Below are positions 31,702 to 40,303 of a stretch of DNA of 47,116 bases, one piece after another. Position 1 is the first letter of the stretch; each line of letters opens with the position of its first letter. The stretch lies in assembly GCA_947072665.1 (NCBI GenBank), contig CAMTIW010000004.1, forward strand, positions 1 to 47,116. Direction: 5' to 3'. Below the pieces are notes generated by a model. The model worked only from the letters and a program-made list of their open reading frames with translations. It was not told the origin of the DNA and ran no database searches. Made by a program: the position numbers and the translations under genes. Source of the stretch: an uncultured Fusobacteriaceae bacterium. Lineage in GTDB: Bacteria; Fusobacteriota; Fusobacteriia; Fusobacteriales; Fusobacteriaceae.

Positions 31702-32730
31702 ATGAAAAAAGGGATTTGTCCAATTTGTGGAGAAGAAAATAAATGTCATATAATTTCAGGTGAGAACCCAAATAGTTGTTGGTGTATGCAAACTACTGTT
31801 GAAACTGATATTTTAGAAAATATCCCTAAAAAATTGAGAAATATATCTTGTATTTGTGAGGAATGTAATTTAAAATATAAGAAGGAAAAAAAAATAGATA
31901 AGAAATATGATTTACACTCTCATACAATAGCCTCTGATGGAAGCTATACACCTAGTGAATTGGTGACAAATGCCAAAAAAAATGGTCTTAAAGGAATAGC
32001 TATAACAGATCACGATACTATTTATGGTCTGAAGGAAGGAAAAGAAAAAGCTGAAGAGATAGGAATAGAATTTATAGAAGGGATAGAATTATCTTCTAAT
32101 ATAATGGGGAGAGATGTTCATATACTTGGCTATTTTTTAAATTTAAAAGATGAAAATTTTTTAAATAGTCTTATAAATTTGAAGAAACTAAGAGAAGAAA
32201 GAAATACAAGAATAATAAATAAATTGAGTAAATATAAAATTTATATAACAGAGCAAGAAATTCAAGAGGAAGCTAAAGGACCAATAGTTGGCAGACTTCA
32301 TATAGCGAATGTTTTAATTAATAAAGGATATGTCTATTCTAAAAATGAAGCATTTATCAGTTATTTAGGAAAAACAGGTGTAGCCTATGAAGAAAAAGAG
32401 AATTTTACACCACATATGGCAGTGAAAATGCTGAAAGAAAATGGAGCTTTTGTTTCTCTTGCACATCCTAAATTTTTCTCTTCTAAAATATCTGAAATAG
32501 AAAATTTAGTGAAAGAATTAAAAGTGTTAGGGTTAGATGCACTGGAGATAGAATATCCTAATTTTTCAAAATTAGAGAAAAATATGTACAGAGACCTAGC
32601 TGATAAATATGACTTAAAAATAACTGGTGGGTCAGACTTTCATGGTATAAATAGAGAAAAAATAGAGTTAGGTTGTGAAGGTTTAACTTATTCAGAATTT
32701 TTAGATATAAAAAATTATAGAAAAGTATGA
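31702..32730 (+). CDS. CWC zinc-type domain fused to PHP phosphoesterase
   Basis: A 342-aa two-domain protein. Residues 1-65 look like the cysteine-rich CWC domain (normally a stand-alone small protein): CPICGEENKCHI, then CWC, then SCICEECN, eight cysteines in all. Residues 70-342 are a PHP phosphoesterase with the metal motifs YDLHSHTIASDGSYTP, AITDHDT, EGIELSS, HILGYF, LAHPKFF and GGSDFHG. PHP proteins of this type (TrpH/RNase AM-like) include 5'-3' exonucleases and nucleoside 3',5'-bisphosphate phosphatases. The CWC part probably binds metal or nucleic acid, which is inference. The gene leads a unit with hldD (13-nt gap) and uppP. Confidence 0.88.
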   Translation: MKKGICPICGEENKCHIISGENPNSCWCMQTTVETDILENIPKKLRNISCICEECNLKYKKEKKIDKKYDLHSHTIASDGSYTPSELVTNAKKNGLKGIAITDHDTIYGLKEGKEKAEEIGIEFIEGIELSSNIMGRDVHILGYFLNLKDENFLNSLINLKKLREERNTRIINKLSKYKIYITEQEIQEEAKGPIVGRLHIANVLINKGYVYSKNEAFISYLGKTGVAYEEKENFTPHMAVKMLKENGAFVSLAHPKFFSSKISEIENLVKELKVLGLDALEIEYPNFSKLEKNMYRDLADKYDLKITGGSDFHGINREKIELGCEGLTYSEFLDIKNYRKV

Positions 32731-32743
32731 TTTGGAGGTTAAA

Positions 32744-33736
32744 ATGATAATAGTAACAGGAGCAGCAGGATTTATAGGAAGTGCTTTTATTTGGAAATTA
32801 AACACAGAAGGAATGAAAGATATTATTGCTGTGGATAAGATGAGAAATGGAGAGAAGTGGCTAAATTTAAGAAAAAGAGAATATACTGACTGGGTTGATA
32901 AAGATGATTTATTTTCATGGCTAGCTTGTGATGAAAATGCTAAAAAAATAACTGGAATAGTTCATGTGGGAGCTTGTTCTGCCACAACAGAAACAGACGG
33001 AGATTTTTTGATGAGTAATAATTATAGCTATACTAAAAAACTATGGAATTTTTGTTCAGAAAATAATATTAATTTTGTATATGCATCTTCAGCTGCAACT
33101 TATGGACTGGGAGAGATGGGGTATAATGATGAAATGACAGAAGAAGAATTTCAAAAATTAATGCCTTTAAATAAATATGGATATTCTAAAAAATATTTTG
33201 ATGATTGGGCTTTTAAACAAGAGAAAAAACCTAAACAATGGCAGGGAATAAAGTTTTTTAATGTATATGGACCACAAGAATATCATAAAGAAAGAATGGC
33301 TTCCATGGTATTTCATACATACAATCAATTCTTACAAATAGGAAAGGTAAAGCTATTTAAATCTCATAAAGAAGGATATAAAGATGGAGAGCAACTTAGA
33401 GATTTTGTTTATATAAAAGATGTTTTAGATGTAATGTATTTCTTTTTAATGGAGAAAGTTGAGTCTGGAGTATATAATTTAGGAACTGGGAAAGCTAGAA
33501 GTTTTTATGATTTATCTTTAAATACAATAAAAGCAATTGAACCTAACATAAAAGGGGAAGAAGTAATAGAATTTGTCCCAATGCCAGAGGATTTAAGAGG
33601 AAGATATCAATATTTTACAGAAGCATCCATGAATAAGTTGAAAAAAGCAGGTTATAAAAAAGAGTTTTATACTCTAGAAGAAGGGGTAAAAGATTATGTA
33701 GTAAATTACCTTTCAAAAGAGGACCCTTACTTATAA
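32744..33736 (+). CDS. hldD: ADP-L-glycero-D-manno-heptose 6-epimerase
   Basis: Last step in making ADP-L-glycero-beta-D-manno-heptose, the heptose donor of the LPS inner core; 330 aa. An extended short-chain dehydrogenase fold: the NAD(P) motif IIVTGAAGFIGSAF at the N-terminus, HVGACSATTETDG, YASSAATYGLG and the catalytic YGYSKKYFDDW (Tyr-x-x-x-Lys), with FFNVYGPQEYHKERMASM, RDFVYIKDV and NLGTGKARSF as in E. coli HldD. ATG 32744 lies 5 nt behind GGAGG; the in-frame TTG at 32732 precedes that RBS. It is direct evidence for an LPS-bearing outer membrane. Confidence 0.95.
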   Translation: MIIVTGAAGFIGSAFIWKLNTEGMKDIIAVDKMRNGEKWLNLRKREYTDWVDKDDLFSWLACDENAKKITGIVHVGACSATTETDGDFLMSNNYSYTKKLWNFCSENNINFVYASSAATYGLGEMGYNDEMTEEEFQKLMPLNKYGYSKKYFDDWAFKQEKKPKQWQGIKFFNVYGPQEYHKERMASMVFHTYNQFLQIGKVKLFKSHKEGYKDGEQLRDFVYIKDVLDVMYFFLMEKVESGVYNLGTGKARSFYDLSLNTIKAIEPNIKGEEVIEFVPMPEDLRGRYQYFTEASMNKLKKAGYKKEFYTLEEGVKDYVVNYLSKEDPYL

Positions 33737-33754
33737 AATAATTGGAGAATATGA

Positions 33755-34570
33755 ATGACAGCATTTATTATAATTGCAATACTTTCCATTGTGGAAGGAA
33801 TAACTGAATTTATACCCATTAGTAGTACGGGTCATATGATATTGGTAGAAAAATTTTTAACTTCTTTTATGGTAACAAGTGAACTAAATAAAAAATTTAT
33901 GGATACTTTTTTAATAGTTGTGCAATTTGGTGCTATTTTAGCAGTAGTTATTTGTTTTTGGAAGGATATAAATCCTTTTATAAAGGACAAAAATATTTTT
34001 AAAGAAAGAATGTCTCTGTGGAGTAAAATAATTGTAGGAGTAATTCCTGCAGGAGTGATAGGGATTTTAGCTGATGATTATATTTCTAAAGTATTTATGG
34101 ACAATATTACAATTATAGCTATAACACTTATATTCTATGGAGTAATATTGATATTTGTTGAAAAGAAAATAACTAAAGAAGCAACTGTATCGAACTTTTC
34201 ACAATTAACATATAAAATAGCTTTTATTATTGGTTTTTTTCAATGTTTAGCAATGATACCAGGAACATCTAGGTCTGGTGCAACGATAATAGGTGCATTA
34301 CTTTTAGGACTGGCAAGACCTATTGCAGCAGAGTTTTCATTCTTTTTAGCTATTCCAACAATGGCGGGAGCAACACTCTTAAAATTAATGAAAAATGGAC
34401 TGGATTTTAATTCTTATGAGTGGCTACTAATGTTTGTAGGAACATTTATATCTTTTGTAGTGGCTTATGTTGTTATAAAATGGTTCATGGCATATATAAA
34501 ATCTAAAGATTTTGTTTTCTTTGGTATATATAGAGTTATATTAGGTATTATAGTTTTATTTTTAATATAA
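33755..34570 (+). CDS. uppP: undecaprenyl-diphosphatase
   Basis: Membrane phosphatase that recycles undecaprenyl pyrophosphate to the monophosphate lipid carrier for peptidoglycan and LPS synthesis; 271 aa with about eight helices. The two catalytic motifs are VEGITEFIPISSTGH (the Glu-rich motif near residue 15) and PGTSRSGATI (the PGxSRSG motif). Its loss or overexpression alters bacitracin sensitivity in other bacteria. The RBS GGAG lies 7 nt before ATG 33755. It follows hldD by 18 nt, giving a small envelope-biogenesis unit. Confidence 0.95.
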   Translation: MTAFIIIAILSIVEGITEFIPISSTGHMILVEKFLTSFMVTSELNKKFMDTFLIVVQFGAILAVVICFWKDINPFIKDKNIFKERMSLWSKIIVGVIPAGVIGILADDYISKVFMDNITIIAITLIFYGVILIFVEKKITKEATVSNFSQLTYKIAFIIGFFQCLAMIPGTSRSGATIIGALLLGLARPIAAEFSFFLAIPTMAGATLLKLMKNGLDFNSYEWLLMFVGTFISFVVAYVVIKWFMAYIKSKDFVFFGIYRVILGIIVLFLI

Positions 34571-34577
34571 AAAAAAC

Positions 34578-34617
34578 AATATTCCCATATCTTTCCCTAA
34601 GAAAGTATGGGAATATT
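34578..34617 (+). terminator. large hairpin between uppP and hemZ-like gene
   Basis: A 12-bp stem AATATTCCCATA (34578-34589) / TATGGGAATATT (34606-34617) with an inner 5-bp stem CTTTC/GAAAG and loop CCTAA. The T tract on the plus side is short and interrupted, while an A run precedes it. It ends only 6 nt before the annotated start of the next gene. Confidence 0.65.
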
Positions 34618-34623
34618 TATAGT

Positions 34624-36078
34624 ATGGAGTTTATATACGTAAAAAATATCAAATATCAAAGAAGAAAAAGGCGGATAATATTGATTAGTTCAAATATAGA
34701 AATAGCAGAAAATAGTATAAAAGAATTTATAAGGGTATTAATACCAGAGATAAAAGATATGGATATAGAAGCAAATTTTAAAAATAAATGTAATGATATA
34801 GTATTAGAATTAAAAGTGGGAGATAAATCATCTATTTTTTATTATGAAAATCTTGAAGAGAAAATAGAGGACCAGAAGATAATATTTTTAAAGACTTCTC
34901 TTTTATCTCTTTTTGAAAAAAAATATCCTTGGGGCGGATTAATAGGTGTTAGACCTACAAAAGTGTTGAAAAGACTTTTGATTTCAGGATATTCCTATGA
35001 GAAAATAAGTGAAATTTTAAAAGGATTATATCTAGTTTCACAGGAGAAAATAGAGTTATTAATTGCTGTTTATAAAAAAGAAATAGGTATTTTAAATGAT
35101 AGAGCACAGAGTATCTATATAGGTATTCCATTTTGTCCAACTAGATGCAGTTATTGTTCTTTTGCTTCTTTTGAAATTGGTAGTCCTGTGGGAGAACGAT
35201 TCTATAAAAAGTTTGTAATTACTCTTTTAGAAGAGATAGAACTTACAGGGCAATTAATAAGGGATAATAATTGTAAAATTGAATCTATATATATTGGAGG
35301 TGGTACTCCTAGTACCTTGACGGAAGAGGACTTAGAAAAAATATTAAAAGCAATAGATATTCATATTGATAAAACTAATTTAAAAGAATTTACATTTGAA
35401 GCAGGAAGAGAAGATAGTATAACAGATAGAAAATTAGAAATAGCGAAGGAATATGGAGTAGATAGAGTAAGTTTAAATCCACAAACCTTTAATTTAGAAA
35501 TTTTAAAAAAATTAAATAGAAATTTTAATAGAGAAAATTTTGATAGGTGCTATAATAAAATGAAGGAATTGGGATTTATAATCAATATGGATTTGATTTT
35601 AGGACTACCAAATGAAAGTGAAAAAGAAATACTCTATACTTTGGAGACTATAAAAGAATATGATATTGAAAACTTAACTATTCATAGTTTAGCATTAAAA
35701 AAAGCTTCGGTTTTATTTAAAGATTTAAATAGAAATGTAAGTGAATTAAATAGAATAAAAGTAGAAGATAAAGTAAAAGAAGTATTAAAAGAAAAAGGAA
35801 TGGAGCCATATTATTTATATAGACAAAAAAATAGTGCTGACTGGGGTGAGAATATAGGTTATTCAAAACCAGGATTTGAATCTATTTTTAATATTGAAAT
35901 GATAGAAGAAAATCAATCTACCATTGGGTTAGGTGGAGGAGCAATAACAAAGAAAATAACAAAAGTAGACAATGAACGAGACGACATAATAAGGGTGATA
36001 AATCCAAAAGAACCTGCAACATATATAAGAGAGATGAATGAAAGATTTTTGGAAAAAATAAAACTTTTTTCTAAATAG
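34624..36078 (+). CDS. hemZ: HemZ-like radical SAM coproporphyrinogen dehydrogenase
   Basis: A 484-aa radical SAM protein of the HemN/HemZ group, which in some bacteria carries out anaerobic coproporphyrinogen III oxidation. HemZ-type proteins are often poorly characterised and could have another role. After a roughly 150-residue N-terminal domain comes the cluster motif IYIGIPFCPTRCSYCSFAS (C-x3-C-x2-C), then SIYIGGGTPSTLTEEDLEKI, DRVSLNPQTFN and INMDLILGLPNE. ATG 34624 has no RBS and abuts the preceding hairpin. A TTG at 34681 has AAAGGCGG about 6 nt upstream and would start just before LISSNIEIAE, so the true start is uncertain. No promoter is obvious, so read-through from uppP is possible. 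Confidence 0.88.
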   Translation: MEFIYVKNIKYQRRKRRIILISSNIEIAENSIKEFIRVLIPEIKDMDIEANFKNKCNDIVLELKVGDKSSIFYYENLEEKIEDQKIIFLKTSLLSLFEKKYPWGGLIGVRPTKVLKRLLISGYSYEKISEILKGLYLVSQEKIELLIAVYKKEIGILNDRAQSIYIGIPFCPTRCSYCSFASFEIGSPVGERFYKKFVITLLEEIELTGQLIRDNNCKIESIYIGGGTPSTLTEEDLEKILKAIDIHIDKTNLKEFTFEAGREDSITDRKLEIAKEYGVDRVSLNPQTFNLEILKKLNRNFNRENFDRCYNKMKELGFIINMDLILGLPNESEKEILYTLETIKEYDIENLTIHSLALKKASVLFKDLNRNVSELNRIKVEDKVKEVLKEKGMEPYYLYRQKNSADWGENIGYSKPGFESIFNIEMIEENQSTIGLGGGAITKKITKVDNERDDIIRVINPKEPATYIREMNERFLEKIKLFSK

Positions 36079-36105
36079 TTATCTAAAAAAGATAAAGAGG
36101 TGCTT

Positions 36106-36612
36106 ATGAAAAATTTGATTATATTATATATTATTTTATTTTCATTTTCTTTTAGTTCTGAGAATAAAACCAAGGAAAACATAGGTAAATTTAATTTTGG
36201 AATGGATACCAAACAGTCACAAGACACAAAAATAGATATAAATAATACATCTGAAGAAAAAATGCTTGCTTTAGGAATTTCTAAAAGTTACGCTAATAAA
36301 ATAGAAGAGTATAAAAATATAACTGGTGGTTTTTTAGAAATAACTGAGCTTAAAAGAATTTCAGGAATAGGGAAAAAAACATATGAAAAATTAGAAAAAA
36401 AGTTTAAAATAAATGGAAGTATAAACAAAAAAAATATAAAGATAAATACAGCAGATGAGCAAACATTGAAGTACTACGGAATGACAAAGGAAGAAATAAA
36501 AAATATTAAAATATTTAAAGAGAAAAAAAATAAGTTTTTTAGTAATCAAGATCTAATGGAAGTTTTACCTCATAAAAGGTATGACATATTTAAAGATAGA
36601 GTGGATTATTAA
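36106..36612 (+). CDS. exported helix-hairpin-helix (ComEA-like) protein
   Basis: A 168-aa protein with an N-terminal signal-like segment (MKNLIILYIILFSFSFSSE) and two helix-hairpin-helix regions. The first, with NNTSEEKMLALGI and LKRISGIGKKTYEKLEKKF, carries the classic GIGKKT hairpin. The second, with NTADEQTLKYYGMTKEEIK, is less canonical. ComEA-type proteins bind incoming DNA outside the membrane during transformation, though many small HhH proteins have unknown roles. No other competence gene is nearby. ATG 36106 lies 5 nt after AAAGAGG; the in-frame GTG at 36100 overlaps that RBS. Confidence 0.8.
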   Translation: MKNLIILYIILFSFSFSSENKTKENIGKFNFGMDTKQSQDTKIDINNTSEEKMLALGISKSYANKIEEYKNITGGFLEITELKRISGIGKKTYEKLEKKFKINGSINKKNIKINTADEQTLKYYGMTKEEIKNIKIFKEKKNKFFSNQDLMEVLPHKRYDIFKDRVDY

Positions 36613-36629
36613 ATAGAGGAGAAAAAAAT

Positions 36630-37511
36630 ATGGATAGAATGATAAGAGGAATCAGTGAAAATGCTAGATTTATAGTAGCAGATACCACTGAAATAGTAAG
36701 AGAAGCCACTAAAATTCATGGATGTACACCAGGAGCAGTGGCAGGATTTGGAAGATTTTTAACAGCTGGAATTTTAATGGGTGCAACATTAAAAGGAAAG
36801 GATATATTATCACTGAGAACAGATACAGATGGATTATTAGGACAGATGTTATTAACTGTAAATTCTAATGGAGAGATAAAAGGGTATCTACAAAATCCAG
36901 ATGCAGAACTTTTAGCTGAAAGTGAGAATAAACTTTCTACATTTATAGGGAAGGGTTCTTTAAGAGTTATTAAAGATATGGGATTAAAAGACCCATATAT
37001 AGGAGTTTCAGAGATGAACTATGGTGATATTGCACAAGATATAGCATACTACTATTATACTTCTGAACAAATACCAACTGTGATATCTCTTGGAGTAAGT
37101 TTTGATAATGAAGGTAATATAGCTTATGCTGGTGGATATATGATTCAAATTTTACCCAACGCAGAGGAAGATTTTATAGGTAAGTTAGAAAATAAAATTG
37201 CAATTATGAGAAGTTTTACAGAACTACGTCGTGGTGGAATGGACTTAGAGCGAATAGTAGGTCTTATTTATGAGAATGTAGAAGATGAAACTACTGAAAA
37301 AATTATAGAGCCTTATAAAATACTAGAAGAGAAAAAGATATCTTATAAATGTAATTGTAGCAGAGATAAAATGCATGATGGTGTAATTACAATTGGACAA
37401 AAAGAAATAGAAGAAATTATAGATGAAAAAGGAAGTTTAAATGTAGAATGCCATTTTTGTGGTAAAAATTATACTTTTGAAAAAATAGATTTTCAAGATG
37501 ATTTCAAATAA
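36630..37511 (+). CDS. hslO: redox-regulated chaperone Hsp33
   Basis: A 293-aa cytoplasmic holdase chaperone switched on by oxidation and heat. The N-terminal domain has MIRGISENARFIVADTTEIV and GRFLTAGILMGATLKG. The C-terminal redox switch keeps all four zinc cysteines as C-x-C (YKCNCSRDKM) and C-x2-C (VECHFCGKNY). When oxidised these cysteines should form disulfides and release zinc. The RBS GAGGAG lies before ATG 36630. It follows the HhH gene by 17 nt in a long housekeeping run. For an anaerobe this is a plausible oxygen-stress gene. Confidence 0.95.
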   Translation: MDRMIRGISENARFIVADTTEIVREATKIHGCTPGAVAGFGRFLTAGILMGATLKGKDILSLRTDTDGLLGQMLLTVNSNGEIKGYLQNPDAELLAESENKLSTFIGKGSLRVIKDMGLKDPYIGVSEMNYGDIAQDIAYYYYTSEQIPTVISLGVSFDNEGNIAYAGGYMIQILPNAEEDFIGKLENKIAIMRSFTELRRGGMDLERIVGLIYENVEDETTEKIIEPYKILEEKKISYKCNCSRDKMHDGVITIGQKEIEEIIDEKGSLNVECHFCGKNYTFEKIDFQDDFK

Positions 37512-37528
37512 AAACTAAGGTGGAAAAT

Positions 37529-38293
37529 ATGAAATATGTAGATACTCATTGTCATATAAATTCTTATCAATATGACGAAGATAGATTAGCAGTATTGAAA
37601 GAGATAGAAAAAAAAATGGATTTTGTTGTGAATATTGGCTGTGATTTAGAAAGCTCTAAGATAGGTATAGATTACTCCAAGGAATATTCTAATATATATG
37701 CAACGGTAGGAGTTCATCCAACAGATATAGGAGATGAATTTAGTGATGAATTATATAGAAATCTTTTAGAACTTGGGAAAGATGAGAAAGTAGTGGCTAT
37801 TGGAGAGATTGGACTAGATTATCATTGGATGACCAAGTCTAAAGAATTACAAAAATATTGGTTTAGAAAACAGATGAGTTTAGCTAAGGAGCTTAATAAA
37901 TCAGTTGTAATTCATACAAGAGAAGCAACTGCAGATACACTTGAAATATTAAAGGAGTTTCCAGAAGTAACTGGAATTCTACATTGTTATCCAGGTTCTT
38001 ATAAATCGGCACTTGAAGTTATAGATAACTATTATTTTGGGATAGGTGGGGTTTTAACTTTTAAAAATTCAAAAAAAATGGTAGAGGTAGTAAAAAAACT
38101 ACCATTGTCAAGATTGGTAATTGAAACAGATTCACCATATCTAACTCCAGAACCTTTTAGAGGGAAAAGAAATATTCCAGAATATGTGGAATATGTAGTT
38201 AGAAAGATAGCTGAAATAAAAGAAATATCTCAAGATGAAGTTTTAAAAGTAACTACTGAAAATGCAAAAAAAATATATAAAATCTCAAAATAA
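37529..38293 (+). CDS. tatD: TatD family metal-dependent hydrolase/DNase
   Basis: A 254-aa TIM-barrel amidohydrolase-superfamily protein. The metal-binding motifs are visible: YVDTHCHINSY near the start, GVHPTDIG, AIGEIGLDYHW, VIHTREA, LHCYPGSYKSA and ETDSPYLTPEPFRGKRN. Studied members are 3'-5' deoxyribonucleases; the precise substrate here is not predictable. ATG 37529 sits 6 nt behind AAGGTGG, and the in-frame GTG at 37520 is inside that RBS. acpS starts 13 nt after the stop. Confidence 0.94.
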   Translation: MKYVDTHCHINSYQYDEDRLAVLKEIEKKMDFVVNIGCDLESSKIGIDYSKEYSNIYATVGVHPTDIGDEFSDELYRNLLELGKDEKVVAIGEIGLDYHWMTKSKELQKYWFRKQMSLAKELNKSVVIHTREATADTLEILKEFPEVTGILHCYPGSYKSALEVIDNYYFGIGGVLTFKNSKKMVEVVKKLPLSRLVIETDSPYLTPEPFRGKRNIPEYVEYVVRKIAEIKEISQDEVLKVTTENAKKIYKISK

Positions 38294-38306
38294 AAGTGAG
38301 GGATAT

Positions 38307-38669
38307 ATGATTTGTGGATTGGGGAACGATATTATAGAAATATCTAGAATAGAAAAAGCAATAAAAAATATAAAATTTATTGAAAAAGTATACACTGAAA
38401 ATGAGATTATTTCAATTGAGAAAAAGGGTAATAAAGCAGAAACATATGCAGGGAAATTTTCAGCTAAGGAAGCTATATCCAAGGCATTTGGAACTGGTGT
38501 TAGAGATTTTAGTTTAACTGATATAGAAATATTAAATGATGAATTAGGAAAACCTATAGTTTCTCTGAAAAATAAATTAAAAGAAAAATATTTTAATTTT
38601 CAGATTAATATCTCAATTTCTCACTGTAAAGAATATGCTACAGCTGTGGCGATACTTATAAAATTATAG
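38307..38669 (+). CDS. acpS: holo-[acyl-carrier-protein] synthase
   Basis: Transfers 4'-phosphopantetheine from CoA to acyl carrier protein, starting fatty-acid synthesis (EC 2.7.8.7). 120 aa, the normal length. The Mg-binding Asp is in IICGLGNDIIEISRIEKA (written MICGLGNDII at the start), and the second motif is GKFSAKEAISKAFGTG with its Glu. The end has INISISHCKEYATAVAI. The start is ATG 38307 behind GAGGG; the frame extends upstream through tatD, which is an overlap artefact. Confidence 0.95.
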   Translation: MICGLGNDIIEISRIEKAIKNIKFIEKVYTENEIISIEKKGNKAETYAGKFSAKEAISKAFGTGVRDFSLTDIEILNDELGKPIVSLKNKLKEKYFNFQINISISHCKEYATAVAILIKL

Positions 38670-38677
38670 GAGTGAAA

Positions 38678-39130
38678 ATGGAAAAAGAATTTATAGAAAA
38701 ATTAGATAGATTTATATTGGACCTATCAGATAAAAGAAATGAAATACCAGTATTAAATTTTGTTCTAGAAGAACAAGGAGAAATAACTGATGAAGCTATA
38801 AAAATAATAGCTGAAAAAACTGGTATTTGGGATTTAACAATAAAAAACACAATAAATTTCTATCCTAAATATCAAAAAAAGAAATATTTTGAATTAACAG
38901 AAATAGTTTATTGTAATGGAAGAAATTGTATAGAAAGAACAGAGAAAATAATAGATGAATTAAAAGAAGTTATTCAATTTAATGAAGATGGATTATCATT
39001 AGATGGAAAGTTTAAACTATTGACAAAAAGATGTTTTGGAGAGTGTAATGGAGGTCCTAATATTGAAATCAATGGACTTTTATATAATAAAATAAATATA
39101 GAAAAACTGAAATTAGCTTTAAAAATATAA
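38678..39130 (+). CDS. orphan NuoE-like [2Fe-2S] thioredoxin-fold protein
   Basis: A 150-aa protein resembling the 24-kDa subunit of NADH dehydrogenase (NuoE/HndA, complex I 24 kDa). The four cluster cysteines are VYCNGRNCIERT (C-x4-C) and KRCFGECNGGPN (C-x3-C), the standard spacing. The N-terminal helical part has LVLEEQGEITDEAI-like spacing (VLEEQGEITDEAIKI). NuoE normally sits beside NuoF/HydB in an NADH-linked complex, but none is present here. It may be a free ferredoxin-like electron carrier or pair with a distant partner. ATG 38678 lies 5 nt after GGAG; the in-frame GTG at 38672 overlaps that RBS. prfB begins 19 nt after its stop. Confidence 0.88.
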   Translation: MEKEFIEKLDRFILDLSDKRNEIPVLNFVLEEQGEITDEAIKIIAEKTGIWDLTIKNTINFYPKYQKKKYFELTEIVYCNGRNCIERTEKIIDELKEVIQFNEDGLSLDGKFKLLTKRCFGECNGGPNIEINGLLYNKINIEKLKLALKI

Positions 39131-39149
39131 GTTACTAGGAGTGTAATAT

Positions 39150-40248
39150 ATGGATATACTAGAGATAAAAAGAGAGTTTTTAGAGCTTTCAAAGAAATTA
39201 CAAGAAATAAAGGAGTCTCTTTGACTTAGAAAAAAAAATAGTGAGAATAGATGAAATTGAAAGACTTTCATTTGTAGATGGGTTTTGGAACGATAAAAAA
39301 GGAAGCCAAAAGCTTATAAAAGAAGCAAATGAATTAAAAGAATGGGTAAATACTTATAAAAAAATAGAAAACGACTACCATGATGTAGAGTTATTAATAG
39401 AGTTTACAGAAGCTGGAGATGAAGATTCTGCCAAGGAACTGGAAGGTAGATATAAAGAATTAATAGAAAGTATAGATAGTTTTGATACGCAACTTTTACT
39501 GGATGGTGAGTATGATTTTAATAATGCAATTGTAACTATTCATGCTGGTGCAGGAGGAACAGAGTCTTGTGACTGGGCAGAAATGCTCTATAGAATGTAT
39601 CTTAGATGGGCTAGTGGAAAAAAAAATAAAGTAACGGAATTAGATTTTATGTCTGGAGATACGGTTGGTATAAAATCAGTTACATTTTTAGTTGAGGGCC
39701 CTAGAGCATATGGATATTTAAAAAATGAAAAAGGTGTCCATAGACTGGTGAGAATATCTCCTTTTGATTCTGCTAAGAAAAGACATACTTCTTTTGCTTC
39801 TATTGATGTATTACCCGAAGTGGATGAAAGTGTAGATGTTGTTTTAGATACAAATGATATAAAAGTTGATGTATATAGGTCTGGAGGAGCTGGAGGACAA
39901 CATGTTAATACAACTGATTCAGCAGTAAGAATGACGCATCTTCCAAGTGGAATAGTAGTAACATGTCAAAAAGAAAGATCTCAAATTGCCAATAGAGAAA
40001 CAGCAATGAAACTATTAAAATCTAAATTGGTAGAGGTTGAAATAAAGAAAAAAGAAGAGGAAATGAAAAAAATACAAGGGGAACAATCAGAGATAGGTTG
40101 GGGTAATCAAATTAGATCCTATGTATTTCAACCATATACCTTGGTAAAAGATCATAGAACTTCTGCAGAAAGTGGAAATATAAAAGCTGTAATGGACGGA
40201 GATATAGATATATTTATAAATAGTATGTTAAGATTTAGTAAAAAATAA
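39150..40248 (+). CDS. prfB: peptide chain release factor 2, programmed +1 frameshift
   Basis: RF2 recognises UGA and UAA and releases the peptide. Translation begins at ATG 39150 (TAGGAG upstream) and reads 24 codons to CTT at 39219-39221, then meets an in-frame TGA (39222-39224) followed by C. Skipping T39222 continues as GAC at 39223 in the +1 frame to the stop at 40248: 24 plus 341 gives 365 aa, equal to E. coli RF2. An internal Shine-Dalgarno AAGGAG ends 3 nt before CTT, the classic stimulator. Downstream motifs are the peptidyl-hydrolysis GGQ (SGGAGGQHVNTTDSAVR) and the codon-reading SPF (RISPFDS). Shortage of RF2 at UGA should raise frameshifting, so the gene autoregulates. Confidence 0.97.
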
Positions 40249-40257
40249 AACAAAATA

Positions 40258-40291
40258 AAAAAAGTTAACTTGAAAAAGTTAACTTTTTTAC
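40258..40291 (+). terminator. intrinsic terminator after prfB
   Basis: A perfect 14-bp stem AAAAAAGTTAACTT / AAGTTAACTTTTTT with a GAAA tetraloop. The A and T runs allow it to work in both directions, and the next gene converges on it. Confidence 0.88.
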
Positions 40292-40303
40292 TTTAAAAAA
40301 AAA

